From NCBI GenBank assembly GCA_029906195.1, contig JARWSJ010000004.1, positions 434,001 to 498,000 on the forward strand: a DNA stretch of 64,000 nt. Reading direction: 5' to 3'. The first letter of the stretch is position 1, and the number at the start of each line of letters is the position of its first letter. Below the pieces are notes generated by a model. That model saw only the letters and a program-made list of their open reading frames with translations. It ran no database searches and was not told the origin of the DNA. This document shows positions 27,204 to 35,875 of this stretch, one piece after another. This stretch comes from Chitinophagaceae bacterium 26-R-25 (lineage in GTDB: Bacteria; Bacteroidota; Bacteroidia; Chitinophagales; Chitinophagaceae). Position numbers and translations under genes: made by a program.

Positions 27204-27240
27204 ACCACGGCGTCCGGCATCCTGCGGACATTTCGATAAG
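27161..27240 (+). promoter_or_regulatory. Structured leader RNA overlapping the cysteine leader peptide
   Basis: CTTATC (27161-27166) can close with GATAAG (27235-27240) around two inner hairpins: TGCCC/GGGCA (27180-27193) and GTCCG/CGGAC (27212-27229). Translation of the leader peptide would open the first. The outer stem resembles a SAM-I P1 helix by chance, but the SAM-I core is absent. Confidence 0.4.
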
Positions 27241-27295
27241 ACATAGTAATAAGATTCTACATAGAAAATTTTCCAAAAATTAACCGCTTTCTTCA

Positions 27296-30274
27296 ATGAA
27301 AAAGTTATTTACCAATAACATTAAAATTGTTATAATCATTTTAGTCTCTACATTAATATTCACCAATGCGAAGGCCCAGTTGAATGGCGCCATTGAGGTA
27401 TCGGGCAAAGTAACCGATGACCGTCAATTGGCATTGGATGGTATTTCTATACAGATTAAAGGAACCAACACTGGAACAGTAAGCGATAGCCTGGGTAACT
27501 TCAAATTGGTTACAGCGAAACAACCGCCATTTGTTTTAGTGCTCACAGGCGTTGGCTTTGCACCTAAAGAAGTAAACGTAAAATCATTAAGCGATAAAAT
27601 CAGGGTACAGCTTTTCACACAAACCTTTTATGCAAATGAAGTCGTAGTAACGGCGAGCCGCCAATCTGAAAAGATCATGCGTTCTCCGGTGGCTATTGAA
27701 AAGCTTGATATCCGCGCATTAAAAGAAACGCCTGCTCCGTCTTTCTACGATGCATTGGGCAATGTAAAAGGTGTGCAGCTTACCACTTCCTCTCTCACAT
27801 TTAAAGTGCCTAACACAAGAGGTTTCAACATTCCAAACAACTTCCGCTTCATGCAGTTGGTAGATGGTGTGGACATGCAAGCCGCTACATTGGGTGTGCC
27901 TTTGGGAAATGCGATCGGGCCAACAGAGCTGGATATTCAGACAGTGGAAATCACTCCCGGCGCCGCTTCTGCGTTGTATGGCATGAATGCGATCAACGGG
28001 ATGGCTAACCTTATTACAAAGAGTCCTTTCCAGTACCAGGGTTTGAGCATTTACCAAAGAACAGGTGTTAACCATGTGGATGGTATTGATCATTCTCCCT
28101 CGTTAATGACAGAATCTGCTTTGCGTTATGCAAAGGCTTTCAACAATAAATTCGCATTCAAGGTAAACGTAGATTATTTGCGTGGTACCGACTGGCGCTC
28201 TGACAATCACAGCGACCAGAATCCAAATAACTTAAAATCTGCAAATCCTCAGTTCCCTGAATTGAACAACGCAAATGCAGCATTTGATGGTTGGAACAAG
28301 TATGGTGATGATGCATTGGCGGGCAGTAACACGGTTTCCATCACCGGTTTAAATATCAACGGACAAGCAAACCAGGCGCTGACAGTGGCTCGTACAGGCT
28401 ATTGGGAAAAAGATCTGGTAAGCCCTAAAGTTGACAACCTGAAATTAGACGGATCTATTTACTATCGCTTCACACCGAAAACAGAAATTTCTTATAGCTA
28501 CCGTTTCGGTAAAATGGACGGTGTGTTCCAGCGTGGTAACAAAGTGCAGCTTGATAATGTGCGTGTGCAAAATCACAAGTTGGAGTTAAAAGGACAAGAC
28601 TTTTTGGTGCGTACATATGTTTCTCTTGAAAACACAGGCGATTCTTACAACGTAAAACCACTTGCAGATAACCTTGATCTGTACAGCGGTGGAAGCGCAA
28701 GCGCATGGGGCGCAAAATATAAAACGGCTTTACAACAATATGCTACCAATCATGGTGGAGCGCTTAATTCAAGCAATCTTGCGGATGCAACCATCTTCGC
28801 ACGTCAGGCGGCTGATGCAGGCCGCGTAGAGCCGGGCACAAAAGAATTCAATGATCTGGTGAATACCATTCGCCACATCAATAACTGGGATATTAAATCA
28901 TCTACCATTCCTGATGCGCCTGTAACAGGCGGTGCAGCTTTGATTCAGAAAAGCCGCATGTATCACGCAGAAGGCCAGTGGGATCTTTCACGTCACGTAA
29001 AATATTTCAACCTGTTGATTGGCGCAGATGCACGTGTCTATGAAATCATTCCAGACGGTAACAACTTTGTAGATTTCAGCAGACCAATCGATCAACGTAA
29101 CAAACCTGTGATGGTGGATGGCAAAGTGCCTGATTCCAGTGATTTTGGTGCCAATGTGTATTATAAAAAATTCGGTGGATTTGCACAGGTAACTAAAACA
29201 TTCTTCGACGAGAAACTTAAATTGTTCGGTTCGTTAAGATATGATTACAATCCTGAGTTTACAGGAAAATTTACACCGCGTATTGCTGCAGTGTATACAG
29301 CTAACAAGATTCACAATTTCCGTTTTACTTATCAGCAAGGGTATCGTTTCCCGGCATTGTTTGAAGCACTTTCTTACGTAAACAATGGTCGCGTGAAACG
29401 TGTGGGTAGTCTTCCTTACATCAATGAAGGATTGGGTTACCTTGATAACAGCTATACACAAACATCTGTTGTCAACTTTAACGCAGCAGTAAAAGCTCAA
29501 GGCAATACCGATGCAGCAGCATTGGCAAACAGGAACTTGCTCGTAGTGGCAAATCTTCCAAATGCTACACCTGAAAAGATCAACTCATTTGAAGTTGGTT
29601 ACAAAACAGTATTGTTTGAGAATAAAGTGATCGTTGATATCGACGCGTATTCGAATGTTTACACAGGTTTCCTTGGTCAGGTGCAGGTATTTGTACCTAA
29701 AGGAGAAACAGTGGGTTCTGATGCCGCAGTAATCGCAATGCTCGACCGCAACCGCGATGCAACAGTGGCAAGTGGCGGCAACGCTGCAAGCAAGGGGCAG
29801 GATCGCTACCGTGTGTATACCAACGCAAAAAATAAATATCACAGTTACGGATCAGCTTTGGCGGTTACTTATAATTTTTATAAGAAATTTACAATCTCTG
29901 GTAACGTAAGCTATAACGATATTAAAACCAATGCTACGAACGACGTTTTTGTAACAGGTTTCAACACGCCAAAATGGACAACGAACGTATCATTTGGTAA
30001 CCGTGAAGTAATAGAGAATGTTGGCTTTAATGTTGTGTGGAAATGGCAGGACTCGTTCCTTTGGGAAAGTCCTTTGGTAACTGGTAATGTAAGTGCATTC
30101 AATACAATTGATGCGCAGGTAACATACAGTTTGCCAAAATTGAGAAGCACAGTTAAAGTGGGAGCAGCGGATCTTTTTAACAATAGATATTATCAATATG
30201 CAGGCGGTCCGACAATTGGTGGATTGTATTACGCAACGATCATAGTTGACGGCCTGTTCCAGGGGGACAAATAA
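27296..30274 (+). CDS. TonB-dependent outer-membrane receptor in the sulfur cluster
   Basis: A 992-residue receptor with signal peptide ending near TNAKA, a carboxypeptidase-regulatory-like domain (about 30-112), a TonB-box/plug region (NEVVVTASRQSEKIMRSPVAIEKL, then YDALGNVKGVQL and GAASALYGMNAINGMANL) and a 22-strand barrel ending in an atypical GLFQGDK. It lacks a SusD partner. Placement between cysD and cysN, with a cysteine-rich leader peptide and shared operators, suggests uptake of a sulfur-containing compound. The substrate itself is not shown by the sequence. Confidence 0.9.
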   Translation: MKKLFTNNIKIVIIILVSTLIFTNAKAQLNGAIEVSGKVTDDRQLALDGISIQIKGTNTGTVSDSLGNFKLVTAKQPPFVLVLTGVGFAPKEVNVKSLSDKIRVQLFTQTFYANEVVVTASRQSEKIMRSPVAIEKLDIRALKETPAPSFYDALGNVKGVQLTTSSLTFKVPNTRGFNIPNNFRFMQLVDGVDMQAATLGVPLGNAIGPTELDIQTVEITPGAASALYGMNAINGMANLITKSPFQYQGLSIYQRTGVNHVDGIDHSPSLMTESALRYAKAFNNKFAFKVNVDYLRGTDWRSDNHSDQNPNNLKSANPQFPELNNANAAFDGWNKYGDDALAGSNTVSITGLNINGQANQALTVARTGYWEKDLVSPKVDNLKLDGSIYYRFTPKTEISYSYRFGKMDGVFQRGNKVQLDNVRVQNHKLELKGQDFLVRTYVSLENTGDSYNVKPLADNLDLYSGGSASAWGAKYKTALQQYATNHGGALNSSNLADATIFARQAADAGRVEPGTKEFNDLVNTIRHINNWDIKSSTIPDAPVTGGAALIQKSRMYHAEGQWDLSRHVKYFNLLIGADARVYEIIPDGNNFVDFSRPIDQRNKPVMVDGKVPDSSDFGANVYYKKFGGFAQVTKTFFDEKLKLFGSLRYDYNPEFTGKFTPRIAAVYTANKIHNFRFTYQQGYRFPALFEALSYVNNGRVKRVGSLPYINEGLGYLDNSYTQTSVVNFNAAVKAQGNTDAAALANRNLLVVANLPNATPEKINSFEVGYKTVLFENKVIVDIDAYSNVYTGFLGQVQVFVPKGETVGSDAAVIAMLDRNRDATVASGGNAASKGQDRYRVYTNAKNKYHSYGSALAVTYNFYKKFTISGNVSYNDIKTNATNDVFVTGFNTPKWTTNVSFGNREVIENVGFNVVWKWQDSFLWESPLVTGNVSAFNTIDAQVTYSLPKLRSTVKVGAADLFNNRYYQYAGGPTIGGLYYATIIVDGLFQGDK

Positions 30275-30347
30275 AATTAAAAGTAAAAAGTCAAACGAGT
30301 TGCTGAAATGAACAAGAACGTGAGTGGCATTTTACCAAAAGATAGAC

Positions 30348-31889
30348 ATGGCAAAAACAGAAGAAACATTAAACGTACAGAATAATTTATATCCTGTTTT
30401 TCTGAAACTGGAGAACCTTCACCTACTAATAGTGGGTGGAGGTTTTGTCGGTACAGAGAAAATGACTTCTGTAATGAATTGCTCTCCGGATGCAAGAGTT
30501 ACAGTCGTGGCAAAGGAGATTAGCGCGGAAATAAGAAACATGGTGATTGGCAATGATAACGTTGTGTTGCTGGAAAAACCTTTTGAGGCATCTGATCTTG
30601 ATGGCAAAGACCTTGTATTTGCTGCAACAGCAGACAGATCTTTAAATGCAGAAGTGAAAGCTGAAGCAGCCGAAAGAGGCATACTTGCCAATGTTGCGGA
30701 TACGCCTGATCTATGCGATTTTTATTTGAGCAGCATTGTAAACAAGGGTCATCTAAAAATTGCAGTTAGCACCAATGGTAAATCACCTACCGTTGCAAAA
30801 AGATTGAAAGAAGTATTCAATGAAATGCTTCCTGACGAATTAGAGGAGGTACTGGACAACATGCAGCAGATAAGACAAAGCCTTAACGGTGATTTTCATA
30901 ACAAGGTGCAGCAGCTGAATAACATCACAAAAGTATTGGTGGATAATCAAACACCGGTTGAAACACCGCTTACTGTCGATCAGCCACCAATGGTAAGCGA
31001 TAAGAAATGGAAGCGAATTGTGACCTGGTGCATTTTTGCTTTTGTATTTATGATCATCGGGCATGCGGTTCTGTCTTATATACCATTTAAAGAAATAGCT
31101 GGCTTTGGTAAATCCGCTCTTGGAAATATTGATCACGGCTGGTTTTTACTCATGTTGCTAACGGGCTTTCTGGCTCAATTTGTAGACGGGGCGTTGGGCA
31201 TGGGTTATGGTGTTATTTCAACAAGCATTCTCCTTTCTGTGGGCGTAAATCCGGCTATTGTGAGCAGCCGCGTGCACTCCGCACGTGTGTTCTCAAGCGC
31301 AGTGTCGGGATACAGCCACCGTAAGTTTGGCAACGTAAACAAAAAGCTGTTCAAGGCATTGGTAGTGCCGGGATGTATAGGAGCGATTGGAGGAGCGTTA
31401 CTGGCTGTGTATGCAAAGGAATCGGCACATATTGTAAGACCAATACTTTCGGTATACACTTTGTATTTAGGGATACGTATCATAACAAAGGCATTTGCGA
31501 AAAGGAGAAAAGAAGGTAAAATTAAAAATGCCGGATGGCTCGCTTCTGCAGGTGGTTTCATGGATGCCTTTGCGGGCGGCGGCTGGGGTTCTTTGGTAAC
31601 AAGTACTTTATTGTCAAAAGCAAAAAATCCACGGTACATCGTTGGATCAGTTTGCTTGACAGAATTTTTTGTGGTGCTGTCAAGTACGCTTACTTTTTTC
31701 ATTTTATTGAAAAGTTTGCCGTTGACGGATATCGCCGGTCTTATCATCGGTGGTTTGATCGCAGCACCAATAGCAGCGAGATTAGTTGGTAAAATACCAA
31801 TGAAATATATGCTCTTCGCAGTAGGTGGTTTGGTAAGTTTATCAAGCCTGAGAATATTGTGGATGGCAGCCTTGGAATTTTTAAAATAA
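30348..31889 (+). CDS. Fused precorrin-2 dehydrogenase (CysG N-terminal/Met8-like) and TauE/SafE (TSUP) permease
   Basis: A 513-residue fusion. Residues about 1-200 resemble the siroheme synthase N-terminal module: NAD-binding LLIVGGGFVGTEKM, FAATADRSLNAEVKAEA, NVADTPDLCDFYLSSIV and AVSTNGKSPTVAKRLKE. Residues about 230-513 are a TSUP transporter with about eight membrane segments (LLTGFLAQFVDGALGMGYGV, GGFMDAFAGGGWGSLVTSTLL). One protein thus joins the oxidation of precorrin-2 with movement of a sulfur oxyanion across the inner membrane. The ATG at 30348 is chosen over a GTG at 30324. Confidence 0.88.
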   Translation: MAKTEETLNVQNNLYPVFLKLENLHLLIVGGGFVGTEKMTSVMNCSPDARVTVVAKEISAEIRNMVIGNDNVVLLEKPFEASDLDGKDLVFAATADRSLNAEVKAEAAERGILANVADTPDLCDFYLSSIVNKGHLKIAVSTNGKSPTVAKRLKEVFNEMLPDELEEVLDNMQQIRQSLNGDFHNKVQQLNNITKVLVDNQTPVETPLTVDQPPMVSDKKWKRIVTWCIFAFVFMIIGHAVLSYIPFKEIAGFGKSALGNIDHGWFLLMLLTGFLAQFVDGALGMGYGVISTSILLSVGVNPAIVSSRVHSARVFSSAVSGYSHRKFGNVNKKLFKALVVPGCIGAIGGALLAVYAKESAHIVRPILSVYTLYLGIRIITKAFAKRRKEGKIKNAGWLASAGGFMDAFAGGGWGSLVTSTLLSKAKNPRYIVGSVCLTEFFVVLSSTLTFFILLKSLPLTDIAGLIIGGLIAAPIAARLVGKIPMKYMLFAVGGLVSLSSLRILWMAALEFLK

Positions 31890-31901
31890 TTACAGTGGAT
31901 A

Positions 31902-31991
31902 GATGTACGAAGTACGATGTACGGTGTACGAAATTGTTTAGAATACAACACACAAATGAATTTCGTACATCGCACATCACACATCGTACAC
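31902..31991. repeat. Inverted repeat, 'GTACGATGTACG' family, second copy
   Basis: Left arm 31902-31934 (ATGTACGAAGTACGATGTAC) with right arm 31959-31991 (TTTCGTACATCGCACATCAC), between the fusion permease gene and cysN. Confidence 0.85.
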
Positions 31992-32023
31992 AACATTAAA
32001 AACTCTTAACGAACAGAAAAACT

Positions 32024-33271
32024 ATGGAAGTACTTAGAATTGCAACTGCAGGTAGTGTAGATGATGGTAAAAGTACATTGATCGGAAGATTGTTGTATGA
32101 AACCAATAGCATTACAACAGACAAACTCGATGCAATTGAAAAAGCCAGCAAAAGAAGAGGAGTGGATTATCTTGATCTTAGCCTTTTGACAGATGGCCTT
32201 ATTGCAGAGCGTGAACAAGGTATTACAATTGATGTGGCGCACATTTATTTCTCTACACCAAAAAGAAAGTACATTATTGCAGACACTCCGGGCCACGTGG
32301 AGTATACAAGGAACATGATCACCGGTGCAAGCAATGCACAAGTCGCGATCATTCTTGTAGATGCAAGAAATGGTATCGCAGAGCAAACCTATCGTCACTT
32401 CTATATTACCAATCTGCTGCACATTTCCAATGTAGTAGTGTGTGTAAACAAAATGGATCTGGTGAATTACTCACAGGATCAATTTGAGAAAATTAAAGAA
32501 GAATTCAACGCATTGTCTGGCAAAGGAAACTTCAAACGACAGCATTTGCAGTTCATTCCAATCGCCTCTTTGTTTGGTGACAATATCGCTTCAAAATCTT
32601 CAAATATGTCCTGGTACCAGGGGCCGGCGTTACTTGAGCACCTTGAGACCCTCGAGTGGCACACAGAAGAAAACGAATTGCCGGCAAGATTCCCTGTGCA
32701 GTATGTGATCCGTCCGAAATCTAATGAACATCATGATTTCAGAGGTTTTTCCGGAAAACTGGCCAGTGGTGTTTTGAAAAAAGGAGACAGAGTAGTTGCC
32801 CTGCCTTCATTGAGAGAATCTAACATTAAAGATATTTTCCGATTTGATGTTTCTGTTGATCATGCAGAAGCTGGTGATAGCGTGGTAATTACTTTGGAAG
32901 ATGAAATTGATTTGAGCCGCGGCGACATGCTGGTGCTGCAAAATCAACAGTTCCATTCTTCAAAAGAATTGTCAGCGCAGGTTTGTTGGTTAGATCATGA
33001 AGCATTGGTGCCCGGTAAAAATTATTTGCTGCAACATGGCATCAACCGCGTGAAAGCAAAGGTTGGCAACCTGTTCAGTAGCATCAACGTACAGGATTTC
33101 AATCATGTTGAAGATGTGAGCAAACTTGGACTGAACGAAATTGGTTTCATTTCTATCAAAACTGCGCAGCCTGTATTTGCAGATAAATATGCAGAGAACA
33201 AACAAAATGGTTCTTTCATTTTGATTGATGAATACAGCAATAATACTGTGGGCGTGGGGTTTGTGGTGTAA
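32024..33271 (+). CDS. cysN: Sulfate adenylyltransferase subunit 1 (GTPase)
   Basis: A 415-residue EF-Tu-like GTPase that couples GTP hydrolysis to APS formation by CysD. G1 is AGSVDDGKST (about 9-18), G3 is DTPGHVEY (about 86), G4 is NKMD (about 142). The length corresponds to CysN without the fused CysC kinase domain seen in some CysNC proteins. This fits the APS-type CysH. It ends the cluster on this strand. Confidence 0.95.
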   Translation: MEVLRIATAGSVDDGKSTLIGRLLYETNSITTDKLDAIEKASKRRGVDYLDLSLLTDGLIAEREQGITIDVAHIYFSTPKRKYIIADTPGHVEYTRNMITGASNAQVAIILVDARNGIAEQTYRHFYITNLLHISNVVVCVNKMDLVNYSQDQFEKIKEEFNALSGKGNFKRQHLQFIPIASLFGDNIASKSSNMSWYQGPALLEHLETLEWHTEENELPARFPVQYVIRPKSNEHHDFRGFSGKLASGVLKKGDRVVALPSLRESNIKDIFRFDVSVDHAEAGDSVVITLEDEIDLSRGDMLVLQNQQFHSSKELSAQVCWLDHEALVPGKNYLLQHGINRVKAKVGNLFSSINVQDFNHVEDVSKLGLNEIGFISIKTAQPVFADKYAENKQNGSFILIDEYSNNTVGVGFVV

Positions 33272-33287
33272 AAGAATCAGAGAATCC

Positions 33288-33382
33288 GTAGAGACGCATT
33301 ACATGCGTCTCTGTAACATTATAGTGTTGTTTGTATTTAATTGAACTGACGAAATAACAGAGACGCCTTCAAGGCGTCTCTA
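33288..33382. repeat. Double hairpin, 'GAGACGC...GCGTCTC' family
   Basis: Two perfect hairpins, TAGAGACGCATTACATGCGT at 33289-33312 and AGAGACGCCTTCAAGGCGTC at 33359-33382, can also pair with each other through their arms. They follow the cysN stop codon. Confidence 0.85.
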
Positions 33383-33446
33383 CAGTGGTAAACCGTAAAA
33401 GCTGCGTCTTTACCGCTTCTTTACAATTAATTACCTATAAAAATTA

Positions 33447-33482
33447 AAAGAGGAACTGTTTTATTTAGCAGTTCCTCTTTTG
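33447..33482 (+). terminator. Terminator downstream of the sulfur cluster
   Basis: AAAGAGGAACTG (33447-33458) pairs perfectly with CAGTTCCTCTTT (33469-33480), flanked by T-rich sequence on the plus side. It may work in both directions. Confidence 0.7.
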
Positions 33483-33507
33483 TTTAGCCTGCGGGGCCTT
33501 ATATTTG
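33479..33507 (+). promoter_or_regulatory. Acyltransferase promoter
   Basis: -33 box TTTG (33479-33482) and -7 box TATATTTG (33500-33507), 17 bases apart, precede the ATG at 33536. The -33 box overlaps the preceding terminator. Confidence 0.5.
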
Positions 33508-33535
33508 GATCTTTCTAAATAATTGCTAAAAGCCA

Positions 33536-34645
33536 ATGATGCAGCAGGAATTAACCCTTGAGCGCAAAAGCGCAAATGACCTTCTGAAAACAAAACAACA
33601 TTTTGAAATCCTCGACGGACTTCGTGGAGTCGCTGCCATCGCTGTCGTTGTGTATCATTTCATGGAGATAGCGGTACCGGATTATAACAATTGTTTCATA
33701 GCACATGCCTACCTTGCCGTTGATTTCTTTTTCTGTCTTTCGGGTTTTGTGATCGCGTATGCCTATGACAACAGGCTGCAAAAAATAGGAACTACTGCCT
33801 TCTTAAAATTGAGATTCATTCGTTTGCATCCTCTCGTTGTAATAGGCTCAGTACTTGGACTGCTTACTTTTGTGTTTGATCCGTTCAGCAATCTGTGGCT
33901 TTCATATTCAGGCAAGGTGATCGTTATGTTTGTAACTGCGTGCCTGATGATTCCATATGCTGTAGTACCAGAGCGATATTTTAATTTGTTTCACTTGAAT
34001 CCTCCCACATGGTCATTGTTTTGGGAGTACGTAATTAATATAGTGTATGCTTTTGTGTTGGTTAAGCTTAGCAAAAAAGTACTTCTTTTTCTTACTATAA
34101 TATCTGCGGCGCTAGTGATCTATATCTCATACAAATGGAAAATTCTCTCACTTGGCTGGGGTATTACCGATAGCAATTGGATTGGTGGCCCTGTCAGAGT
34201 TAGTTTTTCATTCTTAATGGGAATGCTCATCTATCGCTATGGATGGATCATCAAATCCAGACTTGGATTCATTCCAGTTGCGATACTCACTTTGCTGGCG
34301 TTCTTGTTTCCATGGAGTGATAAGAACGCCTGGATGGTCGATCCTGTTATTGCTATTATTTATCTTCCACTAATGGTGTCACTGGGTGCAGGCGCGCATT
34401 TGCGCAACGGACTTAAGAAGATCTGCAAATTTTCCGGAGATATTTCATACCCACTTTACATGGTTCACTATCCGTTCATCTGGATATTTTTTAGCTGGGT
34501 AGCTAAAGCAAAACCAGATATTAAAGAGATGACGCCAGTAATAATTGTTGGGACAATTTTGCTACTGGCATTTGCATATTTCGTACTTAAATTTATTGAC
34601 GAACCAATCAGAAAATATCTCAGAAAGAAGATGATAAAAGCCTGA
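33536..34645 (+). CDS. Acyltransferase family 3 (OafA/YrhL-like) membrane protein
   Basis: A 369-residue integral membrane protein with about ten hydrophobic segments. The family signature is near the N-terminus (FEILDGLRGVAAIAVVVYHF, with the conserved His) and ends with SYPLYMVHYPF and an FIDEPIRKYLRKK tail. Members O-acylate sugars of lipopolysaccharide, capsule or other cell-surface polymers. It stands alone with its own promoter; acceptor and donor are unknown. Confidence 0.9.
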   Translation: MMQQELTLERKSANDLLKTKQHFEILDGLRGVAAIAVVVYHFMEIAVPDYNNCFIAHAYLAVDFFFCLSGFVIAYAYDNRLQKIGTTAFLKLRFIRLHPLVVIGSVLGLLTFVFDPFSNLWLSYSGKVIVMFVTACLMIPYAVVPERYFNLFHLNPPTWSLFWEYVINIVYAFVLVKLSKKVLLFLTIISAALVIYISYKWKILSLGWGITDSNWIGGPVRVSFSFLMGMLIYRYGWIIKSRLGFIPVAILTLLAFLFPWSDKNAWMVDPVIAIIYLPLMVSLGAGAHLRNGLKKICKFSGDISYPLYMVHYPFIWIFFSWVAKAKPDIKEMTPVIIVGTILLLAFAYFVLKFIDEPIRKYLRKKMIKA

Positions 34646-34888
34646 GGTTAGCATTTGTGGAATGATTTGGATTAATCGAGAGCCTATATGTCCACAAAAA
34701 ATGTGTGGACTGATTCAGTTTGAAAAATATGTGGTTGAATATCAGGCAATAAATTTTTGCAAAAAAAATGAGGTTCCCGCGGTACGAAATTTTTGTAACT
34801 TTACTGAAAGAACGGTGAATTCCTATTTTACCTTGACACTTTGATTAACTTCAAACAGTTAATAATTTAAAGGAATAAGCGTTCAAGG
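34646..34888. other. Non-coding stretch after the acyltransferase
   Basis: A 60-codon frame at 34662-34844 has no recognisable family, promoter or biased composition and is not called. The stretch is AT-rich and ends at a plus-strand terminator. Confidence 0.5.
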
Positions 34889-34924
34889 AAGGTGCGTCTC
34901 AAATCGGGGTGCACCTTTATTTTT
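34889..34924 (+). terminator. Plus-strand terminator between the acyltransferase and higA
   Basis: AAGGTGC (34889-34895) pairs with GCACCTT (34911-34917), then a T-rich tail to 34924. The reverse direction lacks a T run, so it is not higA's terminator. Confidence 0.55.
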
Positions 34925-34931
34925 AGAATAT

Positions 34932-35297
34932 TTATTTAGGACGAGCCGCAATAGCATGGGGTGCGCGTGAAAATACAGACTCCTTTGCGGGCTTCTTTTC
35001 TTTTTTATCGAGTTTTAAATTTCTTACAACAGTTATATCGTAGTCACCTTGCAAGTGCATCCAATATTCAGCTTGCAGTTTCAGATAGTTTTCGATGCTC
35101 ACGCAAAATGCAGGTGAAAAGTTCCTACGGCCGGCGAATATGTCGCTTAAATATTGCGGGCTAACCTGAAGGCCCTTTGCAGCGTCCGATTTCGAAATCT
35201 CCCTGGCTTCAAGTTCATCCTTTAATATTTCTCCCGGATGAATAGCAATGCGGCTATATAATTCGTCAGGTTTGTATGTTTTTTTTTCTTTGCTCAT
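34932..35297 (-). CDS. higA: HigA family antitoxin (XRE HTH)
   Basis: A 121-residue protein with the HigA/VapI signature: IHPGEILKDELEAREISKSDAAKGL, QVSPQYLSDIFAGRRNFSP and LKLQAEYWMHLQGDYDI. It binds DNA with a Cro/C1-type HTH and neutralises a HigB mRNA interferase. The remains of higB lie 78 bases upstream of its start, in the usual higB-higA order. Because the toxin is frameshifted, this antitoxin may be a leftover or may serve another toxin. Confidence 0.88.
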   Translation of the reverse strand: MSKEKKTYKPDELYSRIAIHPGEILKDELEAREISKSDAAKGLQVSPQYLSDIFAGRRNFSPAFCVSIENYLKLQAEYWMHLQGDYDITVVRNLKLDKKEKKPAKESVFSRAPHAIAARPK

Positions 35298-35375
35298 AAA
35301 TATTAATGGTAGTCGGTAAGATCGTTAATAATTATTTCGGTTATAGTCAATATTGTTTTGTTGTCAACGGTCTCG

Positions 35376-35623
35376 CTAAAGGAAAAGGATCAACCTGTAT
35401 TGATCGTTAAGCCTCACAGAATAGAAGCCATCGTAATTTTTATATAATTTTTCGAAACGCAAACCTTTGTGATGCGTAAGTTCTTTTAAACTATTAAATC
35501 GTCTTAGTGCAAGATTGTTTTAATAAAGGCTTTAATCAAAGCCAAACCGTACTTTGGTTTGCCTTTCTCCTTTCCAGTTAAATAAATAGTTTCGAGAGCT
35601 GAACTTTCAAAAATTATATCCAT
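35376..35623 (-). pseudogene. higB: Frameshifted HigB/RelE-type toxin gene
   Basis: The first frame starts at ATG 35623 (MDIIFESSALETIYLTGKEK) and stops at 35504. A shift of one base near 35505-35525 lets reading continue as ALRRFNSLKELTHH, GLRFEKLYKN, DGFYSVRLNDQYRLILFL and stop at 35376. Together these give an 82-residue HigB with the expected RelE/ParE C-terminal fold (FYSVRLNDQYRL). The span is 248 bases, one short of whole codons. A real mutation or a sequencing error at the A/T-rich tract would both explain it. Confidence 0.75.
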
Positions 35624-35840
35624 GCTAAATAGTTCCCAAAAATAGGGAAGTTTTGAACACAACAGTTGTATTTTGAGACACTTGTGTTGTGAAATGGGCC
35701 ATATTTTGTGAACGAATAGTTGGTTGGAAGATATCAAACAATTGTGTCGTACATAAACATCCAGTTCCTTTCAATTATTTACAATCAGCCGTGTAAATCA
35801 GTCTATCTGTGTCATCTGTGTGCCAATTATTTAAAATAAA

Positions 35841-35871
35841 TTTGGTTGATATGTCAACTATTGTAACTTTG
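35841..35871 (+). promoter_or_regulatory. marR promoter with operator GTTGATATGTCAAC
   Basis: -33 TTTG (35841-35844) and -7 TAACTTTG (35864-35871) are 19 bases apart, an ideal Bacteroidota promoter. The near-palindrome GTTGATATGTCAAC (35845-35858) sits between them. The gene's ATG is at 35876, so the mRNA is almost or fully leaderless. The same word occurs before the efflux genes, pointing to autorepression. Confidence 0.8.
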
Positions 35872-35875
35872 CTAT

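Noticed and set aside
27161-27240. CTTATC...GATAAG enclosing two hairpins before the TonB receptor, considered as a SAM-I riboswitch
   Set aside because: The conserved S-box core blocks are missing, and a Cys-Cys leader ORF explains the conserved-looking part better. A true SAM-I element is at 51147-51265.
34662-34844. 60-codon ORF after the acyltransferase
   Set aside because: No family, promoter or neighbour link; composition looks like intergenic sequence.
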